Shown: positions 55,299-64,000 of the stretch, one piece after another | Layout: each line of letters opens with the position of its first letter | Position numbering within the stretch: position 1 is the first letter of the stretch | Origin: Lineus longissimus | Taxonomy: Eukaryota; Nemertea; Pilidiophora; Heteronemertea; Lineidae | Assembly (NCBI RefSeq): GCF_910592395.1 | Contig: NC_088316.1 | Span: 1,550,001-1,614,000 of the forward strand | DNA length: 64,000 nucleotides | Direction: 5' to 3' | The notes under the pieces: model-generated | What the model saw: the letters and a program-made list of their open reading frames with translations, nothing else | Database searches by the model: none | What the model was told of the DNA's origin: nothing | Position numbers and translations under genes: made by a program

Positions 55299-56297
55299 TG
55301 TGCCGTTAAACTATACAGAAAGACACTGCCATCGGTTCCTTTCATACCCCCTGTGACCTTGGGACGATTGGATAAGTGGTTTCGTAATGGAGAGTACAAA
55401 CTGTTCGTATTCTTTTTGGTTGTAGTGATGATACAGAAGTCAGCTAAAGTCTTGGTTTACCACGACAATGCCAAAGACAATTCTTTCCGAGTTCTATACA
55501 ATTATTCAGTAGAGGAGCGTCCATATTGGAAGTTTCCTCAATTGCACGCTGACAGAATGTGGCTGACCTTGGGAACGTTCACGTCATCATCAACTGGCCA
55601 GCGCAGCTTCAAAGTGTTGTTATATGATTTAAAGAATGGACAACTCTTACTTTCAATATTTTGGCAGGCAGGTGATACGTGTTATAATGGAAGAGGAAAA
55701 AGGGGATATCCGTTTATATATTCACATGAAGACGATATCTTTTATGTCGACTGCCAATACATGAAAAGGACGAAGGTGAAAATCTATAATATAACATTTG
55801 ATGCAGCCGTTCTCTACTTAAATCAAGGACGAACTCTTATAAATATGCCTGACAACGGAGACTGGAGTAGGACAACTCAATTGCTTGATTGGAATTTTTA
55901 CGTTTTTGGTGGTTATTATAAACAACCGAATATAGAGATTTACCTATATTCTCGGCGTCATAACTTGAGGAGAATTCAAGGCAGATTAAATCTAGGTTTT
56001 CCATTCTTATCTATTTCATATAATCTTCTCCGTTATGATAGTAAAGAACACATCGTTATAATAAGAGATGAAGGGCGGCGTCTGGTGTCATTTACTGAGG
56101 TTCTTGGCGTCTCAACGGACGGTTCCATACGAATTCGGCAATTCTCCCTCATACCATCTCCAAGGTATACTGTTACTACCTACCTGCACATAACCCTCAG
56201 TCAGTGCAATGAGATACTTGGTGTATGGGAGGATTTAAAAAAGAAACCTAATCTTCGACATCTGACTAGATACACCGCCATCGAAAGAGATGGGTAA
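55299..56297 (+). CDS. long exon of array gene, unit 3 (partial; intact frame)
   Basis: Open from ACACAG|TGTGCC to TAA. One codon is inserted (RPYWKFPQ for RPYSFPQ) and two are lost (DTCYNGRGKRGYP for DTCTHYNRRDVRGYP) compared with unit 1, so all length changes keep frame. FFLVVVMIQKS replaces FFFYGMMIQKS. It shares HEDDIFYVDC and FLSISYNLLRYD with unit 4, but KRT with unit 2. Conserved blade cores are unchanged. The protein family is not recognised. The coding constraint is inferred from frame preservation. Confidence 0.6.
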   Translation, partial: CAVKLYRKTLPSVPFIPPVTLGRLDKWFRNGEYKLFVFFLVVVMIQKSAKVLVYHDNAKDNSFRVLYNYSVEERPYWKFPQLHADRMWLTLGTFTSSSTGQRSFKVLLYDLKNGQLLLSIFWQAGDTCYNGRGKRGYPFIYSHEDDIFYVDCQYMKRTKVKIYNITFDAAVLYLNQGRTLINMPDNGDWSRTTQLLDWNFYVFGGYYKQPNIEIYLYSRRHNLRRIQGRLNLGFPFLSISYNLLRYDSKEHIVIIRDEGRRLVSFTEVLGVSTDGSIRIRQFSLIPSPRYTVTTYLHITLSQCNEILGVWEDLKKKPNLRHLTRYTAIERDG

Positions 56298-58089
56298 TGC
56301 GCTGTTATCTCCTCTCAGTACTTTTCAAACGAAAACGTCACTGTACTTTTTGGCTGTTGTACGAAAACTACCTGGTCGATATCCTCAAAATTTGATTTTT
56401 CCTAAGTTTAATTTTACGATCCATCATAAATTCAGCGATCAATTATGTATATTAACGGACTTTTAACAGTAACAAGTCTACGTGTTTGATCGCCGAAACG
56501 TTGATTAAAGGAAATTTGGGTCGGAAAGTTAGATTTAAGAAAAAGCTTTTTTTTGATGAAATCAGGCGACTAGTTTTCGCCCAGCGGCCCAAAAGGACAA
56601 TGACATTATACATGGAAGGTTGTGACACCACTATCGCTACCAGAATAACCAGCCTAAAGCAGACCCTGTTCTTGACTGTGAATATTAGTCAACCCAGAGT
56701 CTTTCAATAGGTTTATAAATTGATTGAGAGGCTCTGGTCAAACTATGGGGGAAACTTCACCATTATCATACGGTGAACCAAGGCGGGAATCTCCGGAATC
56801 TCTCGGTTCCCGGCCTTGGATGCTGCATAATGATCGATGAACCTCGTGTGTGGCTGATGCACATCACTGTCTGACCCAAAAGTCTCAAGCACCGCTCCCC
56901 AGCCGCGTCCTAATAGACACGGTGTTGGCGCCTATCAGCGCCCCGTCGTCTCTCGATCCTCCATCTCAATTTAAACCACCGGGATTTCTTCACTTAAACC
57001 AAAATAATATATAAGGTCAGTTTATTTAGGTCCGTGCACTGTATAAGTACATGTATTGAAACAACTACAAAATTTCGAATTCGAGTTCTATTTTGAAATT
57101 TTTGAACGAACGGAGATGCCTTTAAAGAGAATATCTGTGATGTAAACTTTGCTATGAATGATGCTGAGCCTTAGCTGCAGACGGATGACAATTGGAACAG
57201 ATTCTTGTTAGATTCTGTAAGACTCTACGTTCATATATCAGAAACTGGTATCTCATAGATAACAATATTAGCGGGAGTATTTGTCCTATGTCCTTGATTA
57301 CAGAAAGAGGACTATCTTAACATGATTCTTGCGAACATTCTATAATATTGTAAAGACTCTACGCATATCAGAAACTGAATATAACAGTAATTTCATAGAT
57401 AACAATCTCAGCGGTATGTGTGGGAAACCTGATGGGTCTCGTGCAAGGGATGACATTTCAGTGACGGGGTGTTTTTCAGGGTGAATAGGCCTAACTGCTC
57501 TAAAAAATCAGTTGATAATGCAATCCTTACTATAGGATAACTATGATAAGATACAATGCGATTTCAAATCTCCTCTACTTGGAAAAAAGCCTACCGATCG
57601 TAAGGTATTGATCCTTATCAATTTCCAACAAGTGTATCAATCAAGAATAGATGTTGTTGGGCTGTATCCCCATTGTTATCAGTATATATCTCTGCTTTAC
57701 TGCAGACTGCCTTGTCAGATTTGTTTCAGAGATAGATCCGGCATCGTAATCGATGGCCACCACGGTACACGGGTATTAGTCGTCCGGAATTCCATCCACG
57801 CCAGCATACTCTACCCGCGGACTTGAGAGGTCAGTTTCGCAATAGTAAATTCCTCCTTTTTCCGACTGCACATAGCGTGCCATATTTGATTAGGTAGTGT
57901 GCGAATGGTGAAACGACCAAAAGAAAACAAGACAAAGTGAACAATCGAAATAAAAATTCCAAACATGAATTTGAAGATAAGTTTGTTGTGTATCATATGC
58001 ATACGTTTACATATAAACGTAACGCAGTTACAAAATCTAAACTGCATGAACAAAAAACATGGAGAGAGAAGGCAACTTGTCGTACCCAT

Positions 58090-58690
58090 TGGGATCCTTA
58101 ACGAAACACTTTGTGGATTACTTGGCATGTTGAGAGTTCGTACGTGTTGCGAATCAGGTTGACGATCTTCCCTGGATACCATGATGTTCTAGGTGTCTCA
58201 CAGAGTTTGTCGATCGACGCTATCAAATGCTTTTTCAAAGTCAACGAAGGTAATGTAGAGAGAAGAATTCCATTCTTATGACTGGACTTGAACATCTTGA
58301 ACGTGTTGCGAATCAGGTTGACGATCAGAGTTGTCTCTGATTTCCATGCTATTTGGTCTATTTGTAGAAATGGGGAGAGTTGTTTCTGCTGATGAGATGG
58401 TGGGCGGTGGACAATAGAGGAGCTCCTCAAAGTACCCCTTCAATCTGCCCCATTGGTCCTTTTGGTTTAAGAGTACCTTGCCTGTCTTTTCCTCTTTGAC
58501 TGGGTTGTCCGTAGCCCGATATTTACCTGTAAGTTTCGTTGGGTTTCGTTGAGCTCTTTTAACTTCTTTTCTCGCGTTCCATTTACTTTTCTACTATATT
58601 TTAGAGCTGACACAAATTGGAGAAATGTCAAACAATTTTTAAAGAAAATTATACAAACGTACTGAAGTAAAACACCATTCACGAGATAAC
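58090..58690 (-). mobile_element. LINE RT fragment in unit 4, internally deleted
   Basis: Same internal deletion and duplicated filler as units 2 and 3, with additional small indels (for example around 58088 and 58199). Non-functional. Confidence 0.8.
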
Positions 58691-59818
58691 AATATGCTTG
58701 CAGAAATCAGTGATTATTGTCTTATTCATTTAGTGACACACCCGAAAGCAAATATATATAAGCTTTTTACGCAGTTACAAGAAAGGTGGGGGGAGAGTAA
58801 GAGTTTTTGCGGCGGAGCGATGGAGGGACTTGGAATTCATTGAGGAATATATATGAGATGCTCGGAACATGAGTTTGTCTCGTAATATCTCGATGTTCAT
58901 ATTAGGATTTTGATTCTCGAGGGTGGAAACGTCTCCGAGGAAAATGGGAGGCCTGCAGAAAGCAGCATGCTTCGATATTGCTTTGACCAATGTGGCCATC
59001 GTCAGACCAGTCATAGGAGGTTTCTTGGTTACATCTCGTTTGAACTGTGCTACATTCTGCCTGGGAATTAAAAAATGTAGGTCTATAGACACACAATCCC
59101 TTGGCAACCAGACGATGTGTCAGATGGCTGCACAGAAGTACCCACGTGTAGAACATCAAAGATGGTCGAGATTATACTGTAGGAGGGTAGGTATAGATAT
59201 CTCGAATATTCGATGGTTACTGCACATAACCACCAATTAACCATATTTTTCATCAAGAATTAATAACGGCTGGTCTACATAAATCCTTGACGCCTTGACA
59301 GGCAGTTGAAACCATTTATTCCTGGTGACCTAAACGACCATTTTGTGTCAATTATGCAACAAGCTTTTATTCATTGGTAAATGGTAGAAAATGTAGATGG
59401 TTTGATTTCGTTTAGTACCAGAGGGTAATCTTTTTGTTAAAAAATCAGTTGATCATCACAAGAATCTATCTAACAATTAGCCCCACCTGAAACTGTTTCA
59501 AGAAATTTCCAAAATGGAGTCTGAAACTTTTGTTACAGACCTTTTCTTTACAGTCTTTAACGGACAGAAACATCGATAGTTGGACTTTGTGGCAAGGATC
59601 AAAAAACCAAACTTCAAAGAAATCCGATCAGAAGTTCGACCTCCAGAGCCCCAAACGATGCGACCATAACATTTGCGAATGAACTATAGCCAATTACTGC
59701 ATTGAAAGAGCTTTATTTGAGCTTTACGCCATTGGTAAGGATTTTTTAAAAGTCACGAATAAAGCGTACCGTACTTGATCATGCACTATCCTACCAAATT
59801 TCTTACGAATTCACACAG

Positions 59819-60808
59819 TGTGCCGTTAAACAATACAGAAAGACACTGCCATCGGTTCCTTTCATACCCCCTGTGACCTTGGGACGATTGGATCAGTGGT
59901 TTCGTAATGGAGAGTACAAACTGTTCGTATTCTTTTTGGTTGTAGCGATGAAGTCAGCTAAAGTATTGGTTTACCACGACAATGCCAAAGACAATTCTTT
60001 CCGAGTTCTATACAATTATTCAGTAGAGAAGCGTCCATATAGCTTTCTTCAATTGCACGCCGACAGAATGTGGCTGACCTTGGGAACGTTCACGTCATCA
60101 TCAACTGGCCAGCGCAGCTTCAAAGTGTTGTTATATGATTCAAAGAATGGACAACTGTTACATTCAATATTTTCGCAGGCAGGTGATACGTGTTATAATC
60201 GAAGAGAAGAAAGGGGATATCCGTTTATATATTCACATGAAGACGATATCTTTTATGTCGACTGCCAATACAAGAAAAGGTTGGAGGTGAAAATCTATAA
60301 TATAACATTTGATGCAGCCGTTCTCTACTTAAATCAAGGACGAACTCTTATAAATATGCCTTTCAGCGGAGACTGGGGTAGGACAACTCAATTGCTTGAT
60401 TGGAATTTTTACGTTTTTGTTGGTTATTATAAACAACCGAATATAGAGATTTACCTATATTCTCGGCGTCATAACTTGAGGAGAATTCAAGGCAGATTAA
60501 ATCTAGGTTTTCCATTCTTATCTATTTCATATAATCTTCTCCGTTATGATAGTAAAGAACACATCGTTATAATAAGAGATGAAAGGCGGCGTCTGGTGTC
60601 ATTTACTGAGGTTCTTGGCGTCTCAACGGACGGTTCCGTACGAATTCGGCAATTTTCCCTCATACCATCTCCAAGGTATGCGGCTACTACCTACATCCAC
60701 ATAACCCTCAGTCATTGCAATGAGATACTTGGTGTATGGGAGGATTTAAAAAAGAAACCTTATATTCGACATCTGACTAGATACACCGCCATCGAAAGAG
60801 ATGGGTAA
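59819..60808 (+). CDS. long exon of array gene, unit 4 (partial; intact frame)
   Basis: Open from the acceptor to TAA, and four codons shorter than units 1 and 2. Two codons are missing in the hydrophobic start (LVVAMKSAK) and two near CYNRREERGYP. MPFSGDWGRT replaces MPDNGDWRRT, and FVGYYKQ replaces FGGYYKQ. It shares YKKRLEV with unit 1, LLHSIF and PYSFLQ with unit 2, and HEDDIFYVDC with unit 3, a mosaic pattern. Acceptor, stop and all blade cores are conserved, as in the other copies. An upstream exon or the internal ATG (VVAMKSAK) would be needed for translation. Confidence 0.6.
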   Translation, partial: CAVKQYRKTLPSVPFIPPVTLGRLDQWFRNGEYKLFVFFLVVAMKSAKVLVYHDNAKDNSFRVLYNYSVEKRPYSFLQLHADRMWLTLGTFTSSSTGQRSFKVLLYDSKNGQLLHSIFSQAGDTCYNRREERGYPFIYSHEDDIFYVDCQYKKRLEVKIYNITFDAAVLYLNQGRTLINMPFSGDWGRTTQLLDWNFYVFVGYYKQPNIEIYLYSRRHNLRRIQGRLNLGFPFLSISYNLLRYDSKEHIVIIRDERRRLVSFTEVLGVSTDGSVRIRQFSLIPSPRYAATTYIHITLSHCNEILGVWEDLKKKPYIRHLTRYTAIERDG

Positions 60809-61454
60809 TGTGCTGTTATCTCCTCTCAGTACTTTTCATAAGAAAACGTCACTGTACTTTTTGGCTGTTGTACGAAAACTACCTGGTCGATATCCTCAAA
60901 ATTTGATTTTTCTTAAGTTTAATTTACGATCCATCATAAATTCAGCGATCAATTATGTATATTAACGGACTTTTAACAGTAACAAGTCTACGTGTTTGAT
61001 CGCCGAAACGTTGATTAAAGGAAATTTCGGTCGGAAAGTTAGATTTAAGAAAAAGCTTTTTTTTGATGAAATCAGGCGACTAGTTTTCGCCCAGCGGCCC
61101 AAAAGGACAATGACATTATACATGGAAGGTTGTGACACCACTATCGCTACCAGAATAACCAGCCTAAACCAGACCCTGTTCTTGACTTTGAATGTCAGTC
61201 AACCCAGAGTCTTTCAATAGGTTTATAAATTGATTGAGAGGCTCTGGTCAAACTATGGGGGAAACTTCATCATTATCATACGGTGAACCAAGGCTGGAAT
61301 CTCCGGAATCTCTCGGTTCCCGGTTTTGGATGCTGCATAATGATCGATGAACCTCGTGTGTGGCTGATGCACATAACTGCCTGACCCAAAGTCTCACGCA
61401 CCGCTCCCCGGCAGCGTCCCAGCGTCCCAAGTCTCGGTGTTGACGCCGAGCAGC

Positions 61455-61555
61455 GCCTTTGATAGGACTGTAGAACCACCGGAATTTAGTCTGAGGTCGT
61501 GAGAAGGCTTTGTGTTAAAGACAATAGACCCTGTATTTGGCTAGGCTTGAAAACG
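61455..61555. repeat. dispersed repeat shared with 18520-18620
   Basis: CCTTTGATAGGACTGTAGAAC, GGAATTTAG and TTAAAGACAATAG occur in the same order as at 18520. It is joined directly to the end of the array. Confidence 0.55.
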
Positions 61556-62640
61556 TAATGTCGTTAAAAATATCGTTTCACATATAACTTGGTCTAGTAA
61601 GGCTGTTAGAGAGATATTATCGACTTTCATCGAAGTCATAGTAACGGGTGTCCTTATATTGTCGTTATCAAACCATAGGCCTGCTGGCAGAAAGTACAAT
61701 AGTGGTATACATAATGTCATAAAGTAAAAGCACTTTCTTTCTATACACAATCTAAAGAATCACTCTCATAATAGTAAAGTGTTAAGTGGAAAGACATGTT
61801 TTTTGTTGGGCTATATTTCACCTCCCTGACCTTCAAATGTGTCAAAAACGCCATTTTTGATTTTTGAAAAATGCCAAATTAAAGTGCCGCGGTCAGTGTA
61901 AACCGTGTACCCTCTCCAGTCAGGCGATGGACACGTAGTAGACACTTAGCATTTTGATAGGCCCTGGCGGATTAGACACTGCACCAATGGACCCAACACC
62001 GTCATTCATCAAAATATTTTATACTGATTACAAGAAACTTTCTATGAAAAGTGTTGGTTAGGTCGACGGATATTTACCGTAAAATGCGAAAAAATTAGCG
62101 ACTCCTCAGAAGTCGACACTATTTGGACACTCACTGGCTAAATTAGTGTTGACTGCTGAACGGGAAGCGGGTTACAGGTTTGACCGCTGCATGAAGTACG
62201 GCAAGCACGTCCGAATCATTCTCAAATATCGTTGCGAACTAGCGTGACCACGTTGCACAGATTCTTGGGAAAACTGACAAACGAGGGCAACACTGGTTGC
62301 CAATTGGCTTCGAGTAAATAAAGAAATTCATCAGCTAAGTAACACAACGCGCTTAGATTTACAGAAAAACTAAATGTTTTGCGCCGCAAATTGTCTTTTA
62401 ATGCAGAACTGCTTCGTTCTCCTTCTCCCCGGGGTATAGTTAGTGGCCCATAAGTTTATTGGAGTTTTTTTACCAGATCGTCCAAAGCATCAATTAGGCG
62501 TTGGTATCCTGTAACGAATTGTACCCGAGTTCTGCACAGTGTAACCCTAGTCATAAATATAGACGTTTTTATGTTAAGTTTAGGTTCATTTTCTTGATGG
62601 GTGATTGTCTTCTTGATTGTTTTCTGGGAAAGGATGTGTT
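61556..62640. other. non-coding stretch, no gene seen
   Basis: Only short frames on both strands without motif or splice context. Confidence 0.4.
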
Positions 62641-62661
62641 TAAAGGGGGCTCACAGGCTGA

Positions 62662-62867
62662 AATTGGACACCTGTTCTTTGGAACGCCCTCCCTGGCCAC
62701 GTCAAGGCATGCCAAAATATCACCAGTTTCAAACTTCAGCTAAAGACGTGGCTTTTTAAGAAGCACTTCTCTGAATGATTTTTTCGGTTTTGAACGGGGT
62801 GGCGCCTTGATCAGGCTCTTGGAAAGGCGCCGCCTATAAATGCTTTTCATTCATTCATTCATTCATC
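62662..62867 (+). mobile_element. LINE 3' end with (CATT)n tail
   Basis: Frame 62662-62778 reads VLWNALPGHVKACQN and SFKLQLKTWLFKKHFSE before TGA. This is the usual C-terminus of invertebrate LINE ORF2 proteins (WN-LP, then FK--LKT-LF). GGCGCCTTGATCAGGC and a run of CATT repeats (62848-62867) follow, the typical 3' terminus of such elements. The rest of the element is missing (5' truncation). Confidence 0.8.
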
Positions 62868-62984
62868 TTCAGGCGACTTATATGCACAGTTAGGGGCGTT
62901 GGTTGTGTTTAATCCGGCCCAGCATAAAATGGATTACTAATACAAGCATCAGTAGTATTGATGTACAGTCAGATTGCAAACTTT

Positions 62985-63055
62985 GTAGCGACTTTGCGGC
63001 GACTTTGTGTAACTTAATCTGGCCTACCTAGCTTTTGCCTGTAGACTTCCTTTAA
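62985..63055. mobile_element. TTAA MITE, right-end fragment
   Basis: TTTGTGTAACTTAATCTGGC, CTACCTAGCTTTTGCCTGTA and CTTCCTTTAA reproduce the right end of the family. A left end is not recognisable. Confidence 0.55.
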
Positions 63056-63184
63056 ATACTTTTGGTGTAAATTGGCGCTCGGTCGTCTTCCGTAAATGTA
63101 CATGTATATCACAATTGATATGCACACTCTGTAGGTTTTTCAGAGAATTGGTAAATAACTACATTGTAATTTGTTGATTCCGTG

Positions 63185-63260
63185 AGAAACCTAAAAGGGC
63201 TTTTCATTTCCCTAAAAAACCTGTACAGGGTACATCTTTGTGTTGGTTGAAAAACCCTTA
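63185..63260. repeat. dispersed GGGTTTTTC-type foldback repeat, copy 4
   Basis: CCTAAAAGGGCTTTTCATTT, CCCTAAAAAACCTG and GTGTTGGTTGAAAAACCC match the core of the copies at 3675 and 26338. Confidence 0.5.
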
Positions 63261-63298
63261 TTTTTAAGAGTATAGGAAGGTGACAGCTTTTGAATGTT

Positions 63299-63392
63299 AT
63301 AATAATATAATAAATAATAATAATATAGATAAATATAGAATTTGTAAAGCGCCTTTCCAGGTCACCCTGCTCAAAGCGCTACCTCCTCTATT
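63299..63392 (-). mobile_element. LINE/SINE 3' tail with (AAT)n
   Basis: On the minus strand, AGCGCTTTGAGCAGGGTGAC and CTGGAAAGGCGCTTTACAAA lead into an (ATT)n run. This tail type is common in invertebrate non-LTR elements. A 36-bp poly-T run follows at about 63393-63424 on the + strand. Confidence 0.6.

Positions 63393-63424
<32 letters not shown>
63393..63424. repeat. poly-T run
   Basis: Uninterrupted T run adjoining the LINE/SINE-like tail on its far side. Confidence 0.85.
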
Positions 63425-64000
63425 CCATGTGAGGAAGCGTGTTGACAGCAGAGACGAAAACGTGACAGTTCTCGTCACAGACTCCTCAATTTTTGAATTT
63501 CCCAAATATGATGGTTACCAATGATTTCATTTTCCTCCGAGCGGATATGTCTCCTTCACCTCCCTCTTCCTCTCATTCTTCTTCTTCTTCTACTACACTT
63601 CCCCTCCCGCTCTCTCTTCTTCTTCTGTAGTAGACCTTGACGGGAAGATATGACGCATTACTGTCATGTCTTCAGCCCGTTTTAGACATGAATCAAACTT
63701 CAGCAGACCTTATCCCCGTTAAAGAGACAACCCCCCTCTCCCATGTCACCTTGCACGCGGCCCATGACATATCCTAGATTAACACATGTCGTGACAGACG
63801 ACCTTTGGCCATTTTCATAACCATCGGGAAATCTGTAGAGCACTGATTCAGATTGCTGTGCAAACATTTCTACTCATAAAGGATGTATCATACCGATTAA
63901 TAATTGTCTTGTATCCGTAAGTGGCGATATCGGACGCTAGATCAACACACCATGTCCATCAATTCATGTTTCACTGGCAGTTGTCATGGAGTTTACCGTG
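63425..64000. other. non-coding stretch with a polypyrimidine tract
   Basis: 63549-63628 is almost pure C/T with CTTCTT repeats. No gene is seen up to the window edge. Confidence 0.5.

Larger units (their letters stand above)
52493..57012 (+). repeat. tandem array, unit 3 (4,520 bp, complete)
   Basis: Begins at ATATAAGGTCAGTTTATTTA and ends before the next copy of the same sequence at about 57013. It contains the LINE remnant, a short open block at 54391-54708, the half foldback element and the long exon, all colinear with unit 4. Confidence 0.9.
57013..61480 (+). repeat. tandem array, unit 4 (last copy)
   Basis: Colinear with unit 3. The array ends in the unit-end block; the expected next ATATAAGGTCAGTTTATTTA is absent. 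Instead the block passes into GACGCCGAGCAGCGCC and a repeat shared with 18520-18620. Confidence 0.85.

Noticed and set aside
1-64000. CRISPR arrays, bacterial operons, rRNA or tRNA genes
   Set aside because: The tandem repeats found lack spacer structure, the coding style is eukaryotic, and no cloverleaf or rRNA-like sequence was recognised by eye. A tRNAscan or Rfam run would be decisive.

Overview
This is animal nuclear DNA, most probably from a marine invertebrate. The coding signals are split by GT-AG introns, gene density is low, and the rest is dominated by eukaryotic transposons: a Ty3/gypsy LTR element, LINE fragments and several families of short inverted-repeat (MITE-like) elements. 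The phylum cannot be fixed from sequence alone. The ependymin-like genes, the over-represented palindrome TAGGCCTA and the repeat style suggest an invertebrate deuterostome or a lophotrochozoan.

Region by region. 1-12.5 kb holds two tandem six-exon genes on the + strand for secreted ependymin-like proteins (240 and 244 aa by my splice model). They share intron phases and a conserved cysteine pattern, and short foldback elements sit in their introns and flanks. At 14.1 kb there is a probable first exon of an unidentified secreted or membrane protein. 15-31 kb is non-coding as far as I can see: a 52-bp CCAAT-containing minisatellite, TTAA-flanked MITEs, a 560-bp element repeated in inverted orientation at 39.3 kb, and dispersed repeats.

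30.8-61.5 kb is an array of four tandem units of about 4.5 kb. Each unit carries a minus-strand LINE remnant and one long + strand coding exon of about 1 kb. That exon encodes a repeat-built, possibly beta-propeller protein that I do not recognise. All four exons are open, differ by codon-sized indels and mostly amino-acid-changing substitutions, and share variants in a mosaic way, which looks like a fast-evolving gene family. Unit 2 is split by a 12.9-kb nested insertion at 39.32-52.25 kb. The insertion is an older composite repeat into which a 9,776-bp Ty3/gypsy retrotransposon has inserted (minus strand, identical 356-bp LTRs, CATA target duplication, open gag and pol). Gag and Pol appear to be joined by a -1 frameshift at a GGGAAAC heptamer followed by a hairpin/pseudoknot.

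61.5-64 kb contains two LINE 3' ends, simple repeats and no recognised gene.

Limits: exon models come from reading splice signals and comparing paralogs; no transcript or database evidence was available. Family assignments rest on motifs recognised by eye.
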